From: CAYFPS01 sp964345075 | GTDB taxonomy: Bacteria > CAIWAD01 | Length of the DNA stretch: 64,000 bases | Reading direction: 5' to 3' | Assembly (NCBI GenBank): GCA_964345075.1 | Contig: CAYFPS010000002.1 | Coordinates: 215,156 to 279,155 of the forward strand | In this document: positions 1-8,532 of the stretch, piece by piece | How the letters are laid out: every line of letters begins with the position of its first letter | How positions within the stretch are numbered: position 1 is the stretch's first letter | Translations under genes and position numbers: made by a program | The notes under the pieces: model-generated | What the model saw: only the letters and a program-made list of their open reading frames with translations | Told to the model about the DNA's origin: nothing | The model's database searches: none

Positions 1-237
1 CGCAGCGCTTTTCATGCTGCTGAAACGGCTTGTGATCTGATGCTGAGCGGACACACTCATGGCGGGCAGTATTACCCTTTCAACTGGATGGCCGACAAGG
101 CCAACACCTACGGACGCGGCCTTCATCGCCATGAAAAGATGTGGGTTTATGTCAGTACCGGAACGGGCTTCTGGGGTCCGCCGATCCGCATCGGCACAGC
201 TCCTGAAATCACACTGCTGACGCTGCGCAGGATCTAG
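1..237 (+). CDS. Metallophosphoesterase, C-terminal part (YkuE-like)
   Basis: The frame is open from the first base of the window to a TAG at 235-237, so the start lies upstream. The visible 78 residues contain LSGHTHGGQ, the last metal-binding block (GHxH) of calcineurin-like phosphoesterases, followed by VSTGTGFWGPPIRIG and a short beta-rich tail. This end is typical of YkuE-type enzymes, which are membrane-associated and include a UDP-2,3-diacylglucosamine-type hydrolase branch; which substrate applies here cannot be told from the tail. The stop overlaps the stop of the convergent aminotransferase gene by four bases. Confidence 0.8.
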   Translation, partial: RSAFHAAETACDLMLSGHTHGGQYYPFNWMADKANTYGRGLHRHEKMWVYVSTGTGFWGPPIRIGTAPEITLLTLRRI

Positions 238-1355
238 AGTCCCAGTTCCCGATCGATCATGCTGCATAGCTCGCTGAGCGACGCTTCGTTCTGCGCCGGA
301 AAGCAGGCAATGCGAAAGGAAGTCTGCTTCCATTCACCGTAGCCGCCGCCCAGCAAAATCCCCTTCGTCTTAAGGGCCTTCAGCAGTGCCGGCGGGTCGC
401 CTTCCCCGCGAAAGCGTATTGCCATCACGGTTGCGCTACGGTCGCGCTCTTCCGAAATTGCCGGCATCAACAAGGGATGGTCCTTCAGCCAGTCAAGCAG
501 CAGTTCGCGCTTTGCAAGGGTTTCCGAGTGGACTGCATCGATGCCTTTTTCCAGCAGTGTGGATACCGCCCCTTCAAACATGGCCAGACCCAGGGTATTG
601 GGCGTGCAGGGTGTCTGGTCGATCACTGCGTTTTCTTCCAGTTGGCTGAAGGAATACCAGCCACCTGTATCACGACCCTCGGCCTCCAGCTCTTGCGCTC
701 TTTTCCGGGCACGGGGCCCGACCAGAATCACACCCAGTCCGGGCGGGCAGCCAAAGGCCTTCTGCACACCAAAGAACCAGGCATCGGCGCGCGACCAGTC
801 AAAGCGCAGGGCACCAGCCGAGGAGACACAGTCAACAATGCGTAACGGGCGATCACCGCTGGCTTCGTCCATCTCCATCAGCGGAAGGCTGACTCCTGTA
901 GCCGTCTCGTTGTGACAGATCAGCCAGGCTTCGGCATTCTGCCAGTCGGCATCATTCAGCAGTTCAAGCGCTTCAACTCCCATACTCGCCGCCCGGGAGT
1001 AAAAGCCTTCGCCGGGCCTAAGCACCAGACGATTTACGGTACGGCCTGACTGCGCAGCGATATCAAGAAAGCGCCACCAGAAGGCGCCAAGATCAACTCC
1101 CGCACAACGCTCGCGAACCAGATTGCGCACGCACAGGTCCATCGCCTGTGATCCACTGGCCACGTAATACACGGACCAGTCGGCAGGCAAGTCAAGATAG
1201 CGGCGCAGCTTTTCGTTTAGCGATGCCACAACGGAAACGAATTCCGGCGAGCGATGACTCCAGCCGGGAAGCCCTTGTTCAAAGGCTTTGAGCGCTGCCT
1301 GACTGACGCCATCCAGCAGCTCGGAAGGTCCCGGCGCAAAGTTTCTTGCCTTCAT
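234..1355 (-). CDS. serC: Class V aminotransferase, phosphoserine aminotransferase (SerC-like)
   Basis: A 373-residue protein, close to the usual SerC length. It opens with NFAPGPSEL and SHRSPEF, which match the substrate/phosphate-binding start of SerC enzymes. HNETATG (about 149-154) and IVDCVSSAG (about 173-181) follow. The PLP-binding lysine is likely K199 in FGVQKAFGCPPG. SerC makes 3-phosphoserine from 3-phosphohydroxypyruvate with glutamate, in serine biosynthesis. The ATG overlaps the stop of the upstream 5'-nucleotidase gene (ATGA), so the two are co-transcribed. The sequence is divergent for SerC, so another class V aminotransferase remains possible. Confidence 0.75.
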   Translation of the reverse strand: MKARNFAPGPSELLDGVSQAALKAFEQGLPGWSHRSPEFVSVVASLNEKLRRYLDLPADWSVYYVASGSQAMDLCVRNLVRERCAGVDLGAFWWRFLDIAAQSGRTVNRLVLRPGEGFYSRAASMGVEALELLNDADWQNAEAWLICHNETATGVSLPLMEMDEASGDRPLRIVDCVSSAGALRFDWSRADAWFFGVQKAFGCPPGLGVILVGPRARKRAQELEAEGRDTGGWYSFSQLEENAVIDQTPCTPNTLGLAMFEGAVSTLLEKGIDAVHSETLAKRELLLDWLKDHPLLMPAISEERDRSATVMAIRFRGEGDPPALLKALKTKGILLGGGYGEWKQTSFRIACFPAQNEASLSELCSMIDRELGL

Positions 1356-2854
1356 CAGTTTGCCTTTCCCTGAAGTCCCCAGCGTCCGTCCCTGTCCATT
1401 GTAACACGCCCTTCGGCGCGCGCTCGACGAATCAGCACATCACGATCGATCCAGCCGGTATGGCGAGCCTGGTCAGGGGTTCCGGCAAAGCCCTCGAGCA
1501 CAAGCAGCTGCCCCCAGACATAATCACCCAGCGCGACACGGATTGTATCACGTTTCTCGACAGGCTCGCCATCCAGCAGAATCTCACCAATTCCACCATC
1601 AGGTGCTTCCGTGATACAAATGCCGTCGAACTGCATGTGCAGCTGATCGCGGGCCAGCTGATCTTCAAAGACAAAACGAAGCTGTGAAGGTCGCAGTTCG
1701 GCAACCAGCACTTCGTTACCAAAGGGCGCGATCTCCCAGATGTCTCTCAGGGTGATATCACCGGCTTCCATCGCCTTGCGAATGCCGCCGCTGTTCCAGA
1801 GACCAACATCCGCGCCGCTCTCAATGCGCAGCGCCGAGGCCAGCCAGTTGCCAATGGCAGACTCTCCATGGTAATCCAGCGGCCAGGTAATACTCAGCTC
1901 GGCAATTTTCTCAGCCAGTTCCCGATTGACACGCTCTTCCTGCCTGGCAACCACCGCCGTGATGTCTTCGCGGGCAGGTGCCGCATCCTTCAGCACGGGA
2001 AGCAGGCCCCCGGAAAGGCGACTCAAGCCTTTGCCGGGCACGACCCAGAGCGAATCAACACCCAGGTAGCGGCCGAAGTCGCCCGCCTGGCTAATCCAGC
2101 TCTGCCCGACTTTCATCGGCCCAAGCAGCGTGGTGTGCGAGTGGCCGCCAATAATCAGATCGAAGCCCGGTACATTGACCGCCAGCAGGCTGTCTGCCAG
2201 AAAGCCGCGGTGGCTCAGGCAAATTTTCACATCGGCATCACAATCCACGATCCATTCGCGAGCACGCGCTTCAGAGCTGCTCAGCTCAATCTCACCCAGC
2301 GCGCTGCGATCACAAAGCTCAAAGAGCTCGTCGCTATTGAGGCCCAGTACGGCAATCTCAAGCCCGGCGCGCTCAAAGCGAATTTCATCCGTGAAGAAAG
2401 GTGTCTGGTCGTTCTGCCAGCGTACATTGCCTTGTAACACGGGAAAGTTGGCCAACTGAAAGGCCTCGCGCTGTGCATCCAGTCCGTAGTCGTATTCGTG
2501 ATTGCCCAGCTCAAAGGCATCCGGCGCGAGCAGATTCATCACTTCAATCGGTCCACGGCCTTCGGTCAGGCTGCTGATCGGTGTGCCCTGCAGCAGGTCG
2601 CCTGCTTCCAGATAAAGACAACGATCGGGATTGTCGGCCCTGCAGCGGTCGATCATGCCGCCCAGAACAGCCGCGCCGCCCAGCTCAACCTTTTCGCCAC
2701 CGAAGAGCCGGCCAGGCCTGGGCGCAAACCAGCTGTGCATGTCGTTGGTATGAAGGACAAGCAGCAGTTCTTCCTGCGCCGCCTGCTTGCCGGAGCAGGC
2801 CACAAGCAGCAATGTGAAAAGCAGCGGGAATGCCTGTCGAATTTTTTTCGTCAT
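1355..2854 (-). CDS. 5'-nucleotidase / UDP-sugar hydrolase family lipoprotein
   Basis: The protein has 499 residues. The start is set at the ATG at 2854 because AGGGGA/AGGGA lies just upstream and a lipoprotein signal (MTKK, hydrophobic core, LLVAC with Cys20) begins there; a longer frame runs to 2941. The N-terminal metallophosphatase domain shows LHTNDMHSWF, ELGNHEYDYG and GGHSHT, the metal-binding blocks of the UshA/CpdB family. The C-terminal half contains the 5'-nucleotidase substrate-binding domain (NSGGIRKAMEAGDIT, IAPFGNE). It probably acts in the periplasm, hydrolysing nucleotides or nucleotide sugars. It is the first gene of a two-gene operon with serC. Confidence 0.85.
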   Translation of the reverse strand: MTKKIRQAFPLLFTLLLVACSGKQAAQEELLLVLHTNDMHSWFAPRPGRLFGGEKVELGGAAVLGGMIDRCRADNPDRCLYLEAGDLLQGTPISSLTEGRGPIEVMNLLAPDAFELGNHEYDYGLDAQREAFQLANFPVLQGNVRWQNDQTPFFTDEIRFERAGLEIAVLGLNSDELFELCDRSALGEIELSSSEARAREWIVDCDADVKICLSHRGFLADSLLAVNVPGFDLIIGGHSHTTLLGPMKVGQSWISQAGDFGRYLGVDSLWVVPGKGLSRLSGGLLPVLKDAAPAREDITAVVARQEERVNRELAEKIAELSITWPLDYHGESAIGNWLASALRIESGADVGLWNSGGIRKAMEAGDITLRDIWEIAPFGNEVLVAELRPSQLRFVFEDQLARDQLHMQFDGICITEAPDGGIGEILLDGEPVEKRDTIRVALGDYVWGQLLVLEGFAGTPDQARHTGWIDRDVLIRRARAEGRVTMDRDGRWGLQGKAN

Positions 2855-2984
2855 ATCCCTGATCCCCTTGGAACCTTTTGCGGATCTGAAGGTATCAATT
2901 GGGTCGCGACCAAACGGAACCGCCGACACCGAATTGACCAACCTCCTCGCCGCTCACGCGGCACTTTCCTTATTCAGTGACAAG

Positions 2985-3017
2985 CAGCCGGACCGCTCCC
3001 GCGGGGGCTTCCGGCTG
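2985..3017 (+). promoter_or_regulatory. Hairpin in the 5' region of the lipoprotein gene
   Basis: CAGCCGGA and TCCGGCTG form a perfect 8-bp stem around a GC-rich loop, 20 bases before the start codon and just ahead of the CAGGAGG ribosome site. There is no T-run, so it is not a clear terminator. It could shape the leader of the downstream mRNA. Confidence 0.3.
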
Positions 3018-3036
3018 TCCAAACCAGGAGGTTGAC

Positions 3037-3912
3037 ATGTATTCCCGACGACGCGAATCCCTGCCGCTGCTTGCCAGCGCACTGCTTGTCTACATGGCCA
3101 TTTTCTTTCTTGTGAGTCAGGGCTGCGAAAGTCCGACCGGTTCAGCTGACACCGGACTTCAACCACTTATTGAAGCCGAGCCCCAAGCTGTCGATGCCAC
3201 CCAAAACGACCGAAGCCCCTTCACCTGGTGTGTCCTCTTTCCTCACCACTGCCCGGGCGAATTTGATCACAGTGATGAAGACTGGTGGTGGGGCGGGCCT
3301 TTTTTCGATATCGACCCTGAAGATGTCGAAGCTCATGCCAGCCTGCACAACGCAATCCTGGACCGGGCGCTGGAGCTTGACTGCTACAAGCCCATGCCCG
3401 AGGAGGCCGGTCCATTTCTTGAAGATATTCGACAGATCTTCAAGGAACACGGCGTAATCTGGAATGACGATCCAGAGATGAACAGCGAGGTGGAGAGCTT
3501 CCTCAAGGCTTCCCTGGGCGACCGCCTGAGCAGCAAGCAGCAGCCCACCATTGCCGATGTGCTCGAGCTCTTTAGCCACCGCCCTGCCAAGGGTGCTTTT
3601 GCTACGGATGAACAACTGGGCGATTTGCTGGCCTCGCTGGAAGACGGGATCAGCAGCGAGGAAGTGGCCGCCTTTGAAGAGTTCAAGCGAGCCTGCGAAG
3701 ACGGATCAAGCCGGGAAAAATGGGCCAGCTCGCTGATGGCTGCAACGGTCAGCTGGTGGCATGATGCTGTGCAGGACGGGCAAATGACTCAGAGCATTGG
3801 CGTTTCTGCGGATCTGGCCATGGCCGTTACCTGTCCCGAACCCAGCATGGTCGGGATCGCCTCAGCGGCAGGTGTGATCTATGATATCCTGCACGCAAAG
3901 GACGAAGAATAA
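3037..3912 (+). CDS. Hypothetical lipoprotein
   Basis: A 291-residue protein I do not recognise. The start at 3037 follows a strong CAGGAGG site seven bases upstream; an upstream frame to 2977 has no such site. The N-terminus has RRR, a hydrophobic stretch and VSQGC (Cys30), so a lipoprotein is likely. The mature part is acidic and helical with a short Trp/Gly segment (DWWWGGPFF). It is transcribed divergently from the nucleotidase operon and ends at a strong terminator, so it is a single-gene unit. Confidence 0.7.
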   Translation: MYSRRRESLPLLASALLVYMAIFFLVSQGCESPTGSADTGLQPLIEAEPQAVDATQNDRSPFTWCVLFPHHCPGEFDHSDEDWWWGGPFFDIDPEDVEAHASLHNAILDRALELDCYKPMPEEAGPFLEDIRQIFKEHGVIWNDDPEMNSEVESFLKASLGDRLSSKQQPTIADVLELFSHRPAKGAFATDEQLGDLLASLEDGISSEEVAAFEEFKRACEDGSSREKWASSLMAATVSWWHDAVQDGQMTQSIGVSADLAMAVTCPEPSMVGIASAAGVIYDILHAKDEE

Positions 3913-3923
3913 GCGGGTAAAAA

Positions 3924-3947
3924 AGGGTCCCGGGAAATCGGGACCCT
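3924..3947. terminator. Bidirectional intrinsic terminator
   Basis: AGGGTCCCG (3924-3932) pairs perfectly with CGGGACCCT (3939-3947). It is followed on the plus strand by GTTCTTTTCT and flanked on the other side by a run of A. It can therefore end both the lipoprotein gene and the convergent lipA gene. Confidence 0.85.
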
Positions 3948-3970
3948 GTTCTTTTCTGCTGAAGGCTGTA

Positions 3971-4867
3971 TCAACCGAAGCTGGCGCCACGCTTGACGCT
4001 GACACCACCAACCTCGCTCAGTTCTTCCTCGGCATGATAGGATGAGCGCACGAGCGGTCCGGACTGAACCTTTTCAACGCCAATGGATCGCGCATATTCG
4101 GCCCAGGCCATGAACTGATCCGGGTGGACATAGCGCTCAACGGGCAGGTGGCGTTTGGTCGGCTGCATGTACTGACCGATGGTGATGAAGTTGGTGTTCC
4201 ATTCCTTCAGGTCACGAATCAGCTGATAAATCTCTTCATCCGTTTCGCCCAGCCCGACCATGAAGCCGCTTTTGGTAAAGAAGCCGGCCTTGTGTGCGCG
4301 GTTGATCAGCTCCAGACTCTGCTTGTAATCTGCCTGTGGACGCACACGGGAGTAGAGACGCTCGATGGTTTCCACATTGTGATTGAGCACATCGGGCTTT
4401 TCAGCCAGCACCAGACGCAGGCAAGCGGGATCGCCCTTGAAATCAGGGATCAGCACTTCGATTGTCGCCTCGGGCAGCGCCTGCTTCAGCTTGCGAATGG
4501 TCAGAGCGAAGAGGCCGGAACCGCGATCGGGCAGCTCGTCGCGATCCACGCTGGTTACCACCACATGCTTCAGCTGCATGCGGGCGGCAGCTTCCGCAAC
4601 GCGATCGGCCTCGTCCCAATCGACCGTACCCGGACGGCCCGTCTTGACATTGCAGAATCCGCAGCTGCGCGTACAGGTGTCGCCCAGAATCATGAAGGTG
4701 GCAGTCCCCTTGTTCCAGCATTCGTGCATGTTGGGACAGCGGGCTTCTTCGCAGACCGTTACCAGCTTCTTGCTTTTAAGCAGCTGGTTGAGCTGCTTCA
4801 CCTGATCACCGGAAGGCAGGCGAACCTTGAGCCAATCCGGCTTTGGCAGACTGCGTACCTCGTCCAT
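3971..4867 (-). CDS. lipA: Lipoyl synthase (radical SAM)
   Basis: A 298-residue protein. The ATG at 4867 is chosen because AAGGAG precedes it; the frame continues upstream through the tRNA gene without support. It has both cysteine sets of LipA: CEEARCPNMHEC for the auxiliary cluster and CTRSCGFC for the radical-SAM cluster. GRPG, DRDELPDRGS and the C-terminal GPLVRSSYHAEE are also characteristic. The enzyme inserts two sulfurs into octanoyl groups on lipoyl domains. No lipB is present nearby. A terminator of the upstream tRNA lies directly before its ribosome site. Confidence 0.95.
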   Translation of the reverse strand: MDEVRSLPKPDWLKVRLPSGDQVKQLNQLLKSKKLVTVCEEARCPNMHECWNKGTATFMILGDTCTRSCGFCNVKTGRPGTVDWDEADRVAEAAARMQLKHVVVTSVDRDELPDRGSGLFALTIRKLKQALPEATIEVLIPDFKGDPACLRLVLAEKPDVLNHNVETIERLYSRVRPQADYKQSLELINRAHKAGFFTKSGFMVGLGETDEEIYQLIRDLKEWNTNFITIGQYMQPTKRHLPVERYVHPDQFMAWAEYARSIGVEKVQSGPLVRSSYHAEEELSEVGGVSVKRGASFG

Positions 4868-4887
4868 GCGGACTCCTTGAAAAAGAA

Positions 4888-4904
4888 AAGCGGCCAGGCC
4901 GCTT
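4888..4904 (-). terminator. Intrinsic terminator between tRNA-Lys and lipA
   Basis: On the minus strand AAGCGGCC and GGCCGCTT form a tight hairpin followed by TTCTTTTTC, and then immediately AAGGAG and the lipA start. It should terminate tRNA transcription and attenuate read-through into lipA. Confidence 0.75.
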
Positions 4905-4929
4905 GCGGGGTGGACCTTGCGGTCCGCAA

Positions 4930-5001
4930 TGAGGGTGGAAGGACTCGAACCTTCGGCCGACGCCTTAAAAGGGCGCTGCTCTACCACTGAGCTACACCCC
5001 C
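4930..5001 (-). tRNA. tRNA-Lys (UUU)
   Basis: The minus strand reads as a 72-nt cloverleaf. The acceptor GGGGGTG pairs with CACCCTC, with one G-U pair. The D arm carries GCTCAGTGGTAGAGC, the anticodon loop is CTTTTAA (anticodon TTT), and the T arm contains TTCGAGT. The discriminator is A. The 3' CCA is not encoded. Confidence 0.95.
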
Positions 5002-5049
5002 ATGCAAGCCGATCAAGTTAGGGTTTCACTCCGGCATTTCAAACCTGAC

Positions 5050-5763
5050 TCAGCTCGCGGGAGTGTCCTCATCCAGCCAGTCATCGTCCTCTTCTCGTTT
5101 CATCAACCTGCCGTCACCAGGCCTGACGCCCAGGTGGCGTTCAAAGAGATCACGGTTGTCGGGCTCATGGGCTTCGCGAGGCTGGGTCTCTTCACTGCCG
5201 AAAGGCTCTGTTTCAGGTGTAGCCGTTTCGCCCTCAAAGGTCTGCTTCCACCAATCCAGCTCACCGGCGGACATGCCGCTTCCTCCCTTGCGAATCCTCA
5301 CTCGTCCTGAGCCGGCAGCCTCGGGCTTTTGGGCTATATAAGGCAGCGCAGCCTTCATGCGGCGTGTCCAGGTTGCCAGAAAAGTGTGCGGACGCTCAAC
5401 GCCCAGACCAAGCCCCCTGGCCTCCTCCAGCAGCCCTTCAGCTGCACTGACAAGGGTAAAAAGGAAGGCCGCGTCCTGCCGTGCCGCTCGTTTGCGCAGC
5501 CAGCCGGCCAGTGACTGGACCCCGAACTCCTCTTGCGTCGAGGCAGCGGAAATCAGAAGCGCAAGGTCTTTCTGTGCCCAGGCCTGATCCGCCTCGTTTC
5601 CAAACAGGACAAACTCGGCACGGAATTGTGCCACAATCTGCCTTGCCTTGTTCAGATCTTGCGATGGCCTTTGGGCGAGTCCGGGGGCTTCAGGGCCTTG
5701 CTTATCGACTTCGACCTTAAGTCCCCGAAGGTCAATCAAATAGCATTGTTTCAGGGCCTCCAT
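5050..5763 (-). CDS. Hypothetical protein, acidic C-terminus
   Basis: A 237-residue protein I do not recognise. The ATG at 5763 is preferred because GCAGGAG lies seven bases upstream; an in-frame GTG is two codons earlier. No signal peptide or membrane segment is visible. Residues 1-140 are predicted mixed alpha/beta or helical, with LIDLRGLKVEVD near the start. The last 90 residues are polar and low-complexity, ending in EEDDDWLDEDTPAS. It lies between tRNA-Lys and the DnaA-box region and is transcribed away from the latter. Confidence 0.6.
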   Translation of the reverse strand: MEALKQCYLIDLRGLKVEVDKQGPEAPGLAQRPSQDLNKARQIVAQFRAEFVLFGNEADQAWAQKDLALLISAASTQEEFGVQSLAGWLRKRAARQDAAFLFTLVSAAEGLLEEARGLGLGVERPHTFLATWTRRMKAALPYIAQKPEAAGSGRVRIRKGGSGMSAGELDWWKQTFEGETATPETEPFGSEETQPREAHEPDNRDLFERHLGVRPGDGRLMKREEDDDWLDEDTPAS

Positions 5764-5780
5764 CGGCACTCCTGCAAAAG

Positions 5781-5943
5781 TTATCCACAGTTCACCAACC
5801 GCTTAAATTCAATGACTCAATAGGACCTGCAGTGAGTCATACTTACTCGTATATCATTACATATCAACAAGATGAAAACTCAAGCACTAGAATGTTTTTT
5901 TAAAAACGACCTTGACATTGCAGATTTCAACGACTTATCCACA
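5781..5943. other. AT-rich intergenic region with two perfect DnaA boxes (origin-like)
   Basis: TTATCCACA occurs at 5781-5789 and again at 5935-5943, in the same orientation. The DNA between is much richer in A and T than its surroundings and holds an 8-bp inverted repeat (ATGACTCA 5812-5819, TGAGTCAT 5833-5840). I see no other exact DnaA box in the window. This could be a replication-origin element or a DnaA-controlled promoter region. No dnaA, dnaN or rpmH gene is next to it, which weakens the origin reading. No convincing gene is seen in this gap. Confidence 0.45.
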
Positions 5944-5974
5944 ATAATTGATTCGCTATTATCAAAGGGAGCGG

Positions 5975-6970
5975 CTATTCGGTTTCTGTATCTGAGCCTT
6001 CTTGCCTGTCTTTGCGATTTCGTGAATCCAGCAGACGTAGATCCTCGCCTTCCTTCATACTGAGCATCAGAAAATCACGAGCCGTGATCACATTTGGCCA
6101 GGCGCTGCGCGCTTCAGCAAAGAGGGCTTTCAGATTCCCCATGTAGCGGGTACTGAAATGCGTCAAGGCAAGCTTGGAAACACCCGCACTACGGGCGGTG
6201 TGCACGGCGTCGGCCACGGTTGAATGCTGCGTCTTTCGGGCCTGGCTTTGATCGGCATTCTGAAAGGTGCTCTCGTGAATCAGCAAATCCACTCCTTGCG
6301 CCAGATCAATCGCCCCCTGACAGCGCGCCGTATCCGTGCAGACAGCCAGCTTCAGCCCCGGGCGCGGCTTGCCCACCAGGCGGGCACTTTCCACATGGGT
6401 ACCGTCTTCCAGCACAATATCTTCACCACGAATCAGCCTGCCTCGCTCCGGTCCGAAGGGCACGCCCAGACGATCCGCCTCGTCAGCATCGAAGCGACCC
6501 GGACGATCGATCTCCTCAATCCGGTAGCCGATGGTCGTGATGCGGTGCTTGAGCGGTCCGGCGATCACCCGGTAGTCGGGAGTTTCGTAGAGCAGGCGAT
6601 TTTCCGTCAGGTCGTGGACTTCCTCCACTGTAATCTCGTAGCCGAACTGGGTGCGGGACATGCCACGCATGAAGTCCAGATAGGCCTTCAGCCCGGGCGG
6701 CCCGATGATGTGAAGCGGATCTTCACGCTGATTCAGTTGATAGCTGTTTAGCAGACCAATCAGGCCGTAGAAGTGGTCGCCGTGCAGGTGGGTAATCAGG
6801 ATGCGATCGATGCGCCCGCGGCGCATACCACTTAGCAGAATCTGCCGCTGGGTGCCTTCACCGGCGTCAATCAGCAGGCTTTCCGATTCGAGCTGCACAA
6901 ATAGCGAGGAGACATTTCGTCTGGGCGTGGGCGTGGCAGACGATGTCCCCAGAAAAACCACATCGATCAT
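5975..6970 (-). CDS. rnz: Ribonuclease Z
   Basis: A 331-residue protein, slightly longer than most bacterial RNase Z because of a charged C-terminal tail (about 20 residues after LSMKEGEDLRLL). It has FLGTSSATPTPRRN at the N-terminus, the zinc-binding THLHGDH motif, HRITTIGYRI, and the late HESTF and ALTHFSTRY blocks. It belongs to the metallo-beta-lactamase fold and cleaves the 3' trailer of tRNA precursors. The encoded tRNAs in this window lack CCA, which fits a need for RNase Z. The start at MIDVVFLG matches family N-termini. Confidence 0.93.
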   Translation of the reverse strand: MIDVVFLGTSSATPTPRRNVSSLFVQLESESLLIDAGEGTQRQILLSGMRRGRIDRILITHLHGDHFYGLIGLLNSYQLNQREDPLHIIGPPGLKAYLDFMRGMSRTQFGYEITVEEVHDLTENRLLYETPDYRVIAGPLKHRITTIGYRIEEIDRPGRFDADEADRLGVPFGPERGRLIRGEDIVLEDGTHVESARLVGKPRPGLKLAVCTDTARCQGAIDLAQGVDLLIHESTFQNADQSQARKTQHSTVADAVHTARSAGVSKLALTHFSTRYMGNLKALFAEARSAWPNVITARDFLMLSMKEGEDLRLLDSRNRKDRQEGSDTETE

Positions 6971-7126
6971 TGGACGGCTTTCGTTTTTCCCTTGGCGAAA
7001 CAAGTAAACAAAAGCGCCCGATCCGCTGGAAATCCTACTCCTTTGCTTTGCTCAAGGCTTGTCGGGGGAGAAGGGATTCGCGACCTTGACCTGTTGACCA
7101 ATTGACAAAAGCGAATTGGAGAGTCC

Positions 7127-8452
7127 ATGAGCCGCATCAACGCACAGGATGTGCATAAAATCATTGGCAGCCATATGCTTGCCGATGGCCTTGATCTGGT
7201 TGTTGATCTGGAAAAAAGCCGCGGAAGCCACCTGCACGACGCAAGGTCCGGCCGCGACTTTCTGGACATGACCAGCTTTTTCGCTTCCAGCCCTCTGGGT
7301 CTTAATCCGCCCGCGATGGAAGACAGCGAGTTCCGCGCCAGTTTGATGGCAGCCGCCATCAACAAGGTGACCAACAGCGATTTCTACACCAGGGAAATGG
7401 CCGAATGTGTTGAGGTCTTTGCCGAGGTGGGAATTCCCGACTATCTGCCTCACCTCTTTTTCATTGAAGGTGGCGCGCTGGCGGTGGAAAACACCTTGAA
7501 GACCGCCTTCGACTGGAAGGTTCGCAAGAACATGGCGGCTGGTCGCAAAACGCAAATCAATCAGCTTTCCGTGATTCATTTCCGTGGAGCTTTCCATGGC
7601 CGATCCGGCTACACGCTGTCCATGACCAACACCAGCGATCCGCGCAAATACATGTACTTCCCGCTTTTCGACTGGCCGCGCGTGGACCCGGCCTGTCTCA
7701 GATTTCCTGTAACACAGAAAGTGCTGGAGGAAGTTCAGCTGGCCGAGCAGGAATGCGAAAACCAGATTCGCGCGGCGGTGGCTGACGCGCCCAACCATGT
7801 GGCCGGCCTGATTGTTGAGGGTGTGATGGGTGAAGGCGGCGATCGCCATTTCCGTCCGGAGTTCTTCCAGCGTCTGCGCCATCTGTGTGACGAACTGGAG
7901 CTCTTTTTCATCGTGGATGAAGTGCAAAGCGGCATCGGCCTGACCGGGCGCTTCTGGGCGCATGAACACTACGAGGTCAAGCCCGATGCGATCAGCTTCG
8001 GCAAAAAGTCGCAGGTCTGCGGCATGCTGGCGGGGCCGCGCGTGGACGAGGTAGAACACAATGTTTTCAGCGAGTCAAGCCGCATCAACAGCACCTGGGG
8101 CGGCAATCTGGTGGACATGGTCCGCTTCCGCCGCATTCTTGAAACCATTCGCGACGAGAAGCTGCTGGAAAACGCGCGGCAAATGGGTGACCGGCTGCTT
8201 GCCGGCCTGGAAGCCCTGCAGACGAAGCATCAGGAGCTGCACAATGCACGCGGCAAGGGCCTGATGTGCGCCTTTGATCTGCCCGTTTCGCGAAGGCAGG
8301 CCATGCTGGGCGCGTGTTACGAAAACGGCGTGATTCTGCTTCCCTGCGGGGATGACAGCATTCGGCTGCGCCCGCAGCTGGCGGTTCTGCCCGCCGAAAT
8401 CGACCAGACCCTCGAGGTTCTGGAAAAGGCGGCTGTCAAGGCATTTGCCTGA
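7127..8452 (+). CDS. lat: L-lysine 6-transaminase
   Basis: A 441-residue class III aminotransferase. The sequence through NSDFYT, FIEGGALAVENTLKTAFDWKV, FHGRSGYTLSMTNT and DEVQSGIGLTGRFWAHEHY matches lysine epsilon-aminotransferases. The PLP lysine is in SFGKKSQVCG. It transfers the epsilon amino group of lysine to 2-oxoglutarate, giving alpha-aminoadipate semialdehyde, the first step of one lysine-degradation route or a branch to pipecolate-like products. No matching dehydrogenase is adjacent. GGAGAG precedes the ATG. It stands just upstream of the nadE operon and may read into it. Confidence 0.9.
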   Translation: MSRINAQDVHKIIGSHMLADGLDLVVDLEKSRGSHLHDARSGRDFLDMTSFFASSPLGLNPPAMEDSEFRASLMAAAINKVTNSDFYTREMAECVEVFAEVGIPDYLPHLFFIEGGALAVENTLKTAFDWKVRKNMAAGRKTQINQLSVIHFRGAFHGRSGYTLSMTNTSDPRKYMYFPLFDWPRVDPACLRFPVTQKVLEEVQLAEQECENQIRAAVADAPNHVAGLIVEGVMGEGGDRHFRPEFFQRLRHLCDELELFFIVDEVQSGIGLTGRFWAHEHYEVKPDAISFGKKSQVCGMLAGPRVDEVEHNVFSESSRINSTWGGNLVDMVRFRRILETIRDEKLLENARQMGDRLLAGLEALQTKHQELHNARGKGLMCAFDLPVSRRQAMLGACYENGVILLPCGDDSIRLRPQLAVLPAEIDQTLEVLEKAAVKAFA

Positions 8453-8532
8453 TATCGAAGAACAATCAGGGAGGCGCGGCAAGCGCTGCGCCTCCTGCCC
8501 CTCTTCTGCCCTGAAAAAGCGACCTTCCAAGG

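Noticed and set aside
5872..6063. A 63-codon frame in the DnaA-box gap
   Set aside because: No ribosome site, runs into rnz on the other strand and covers a DnaA box.
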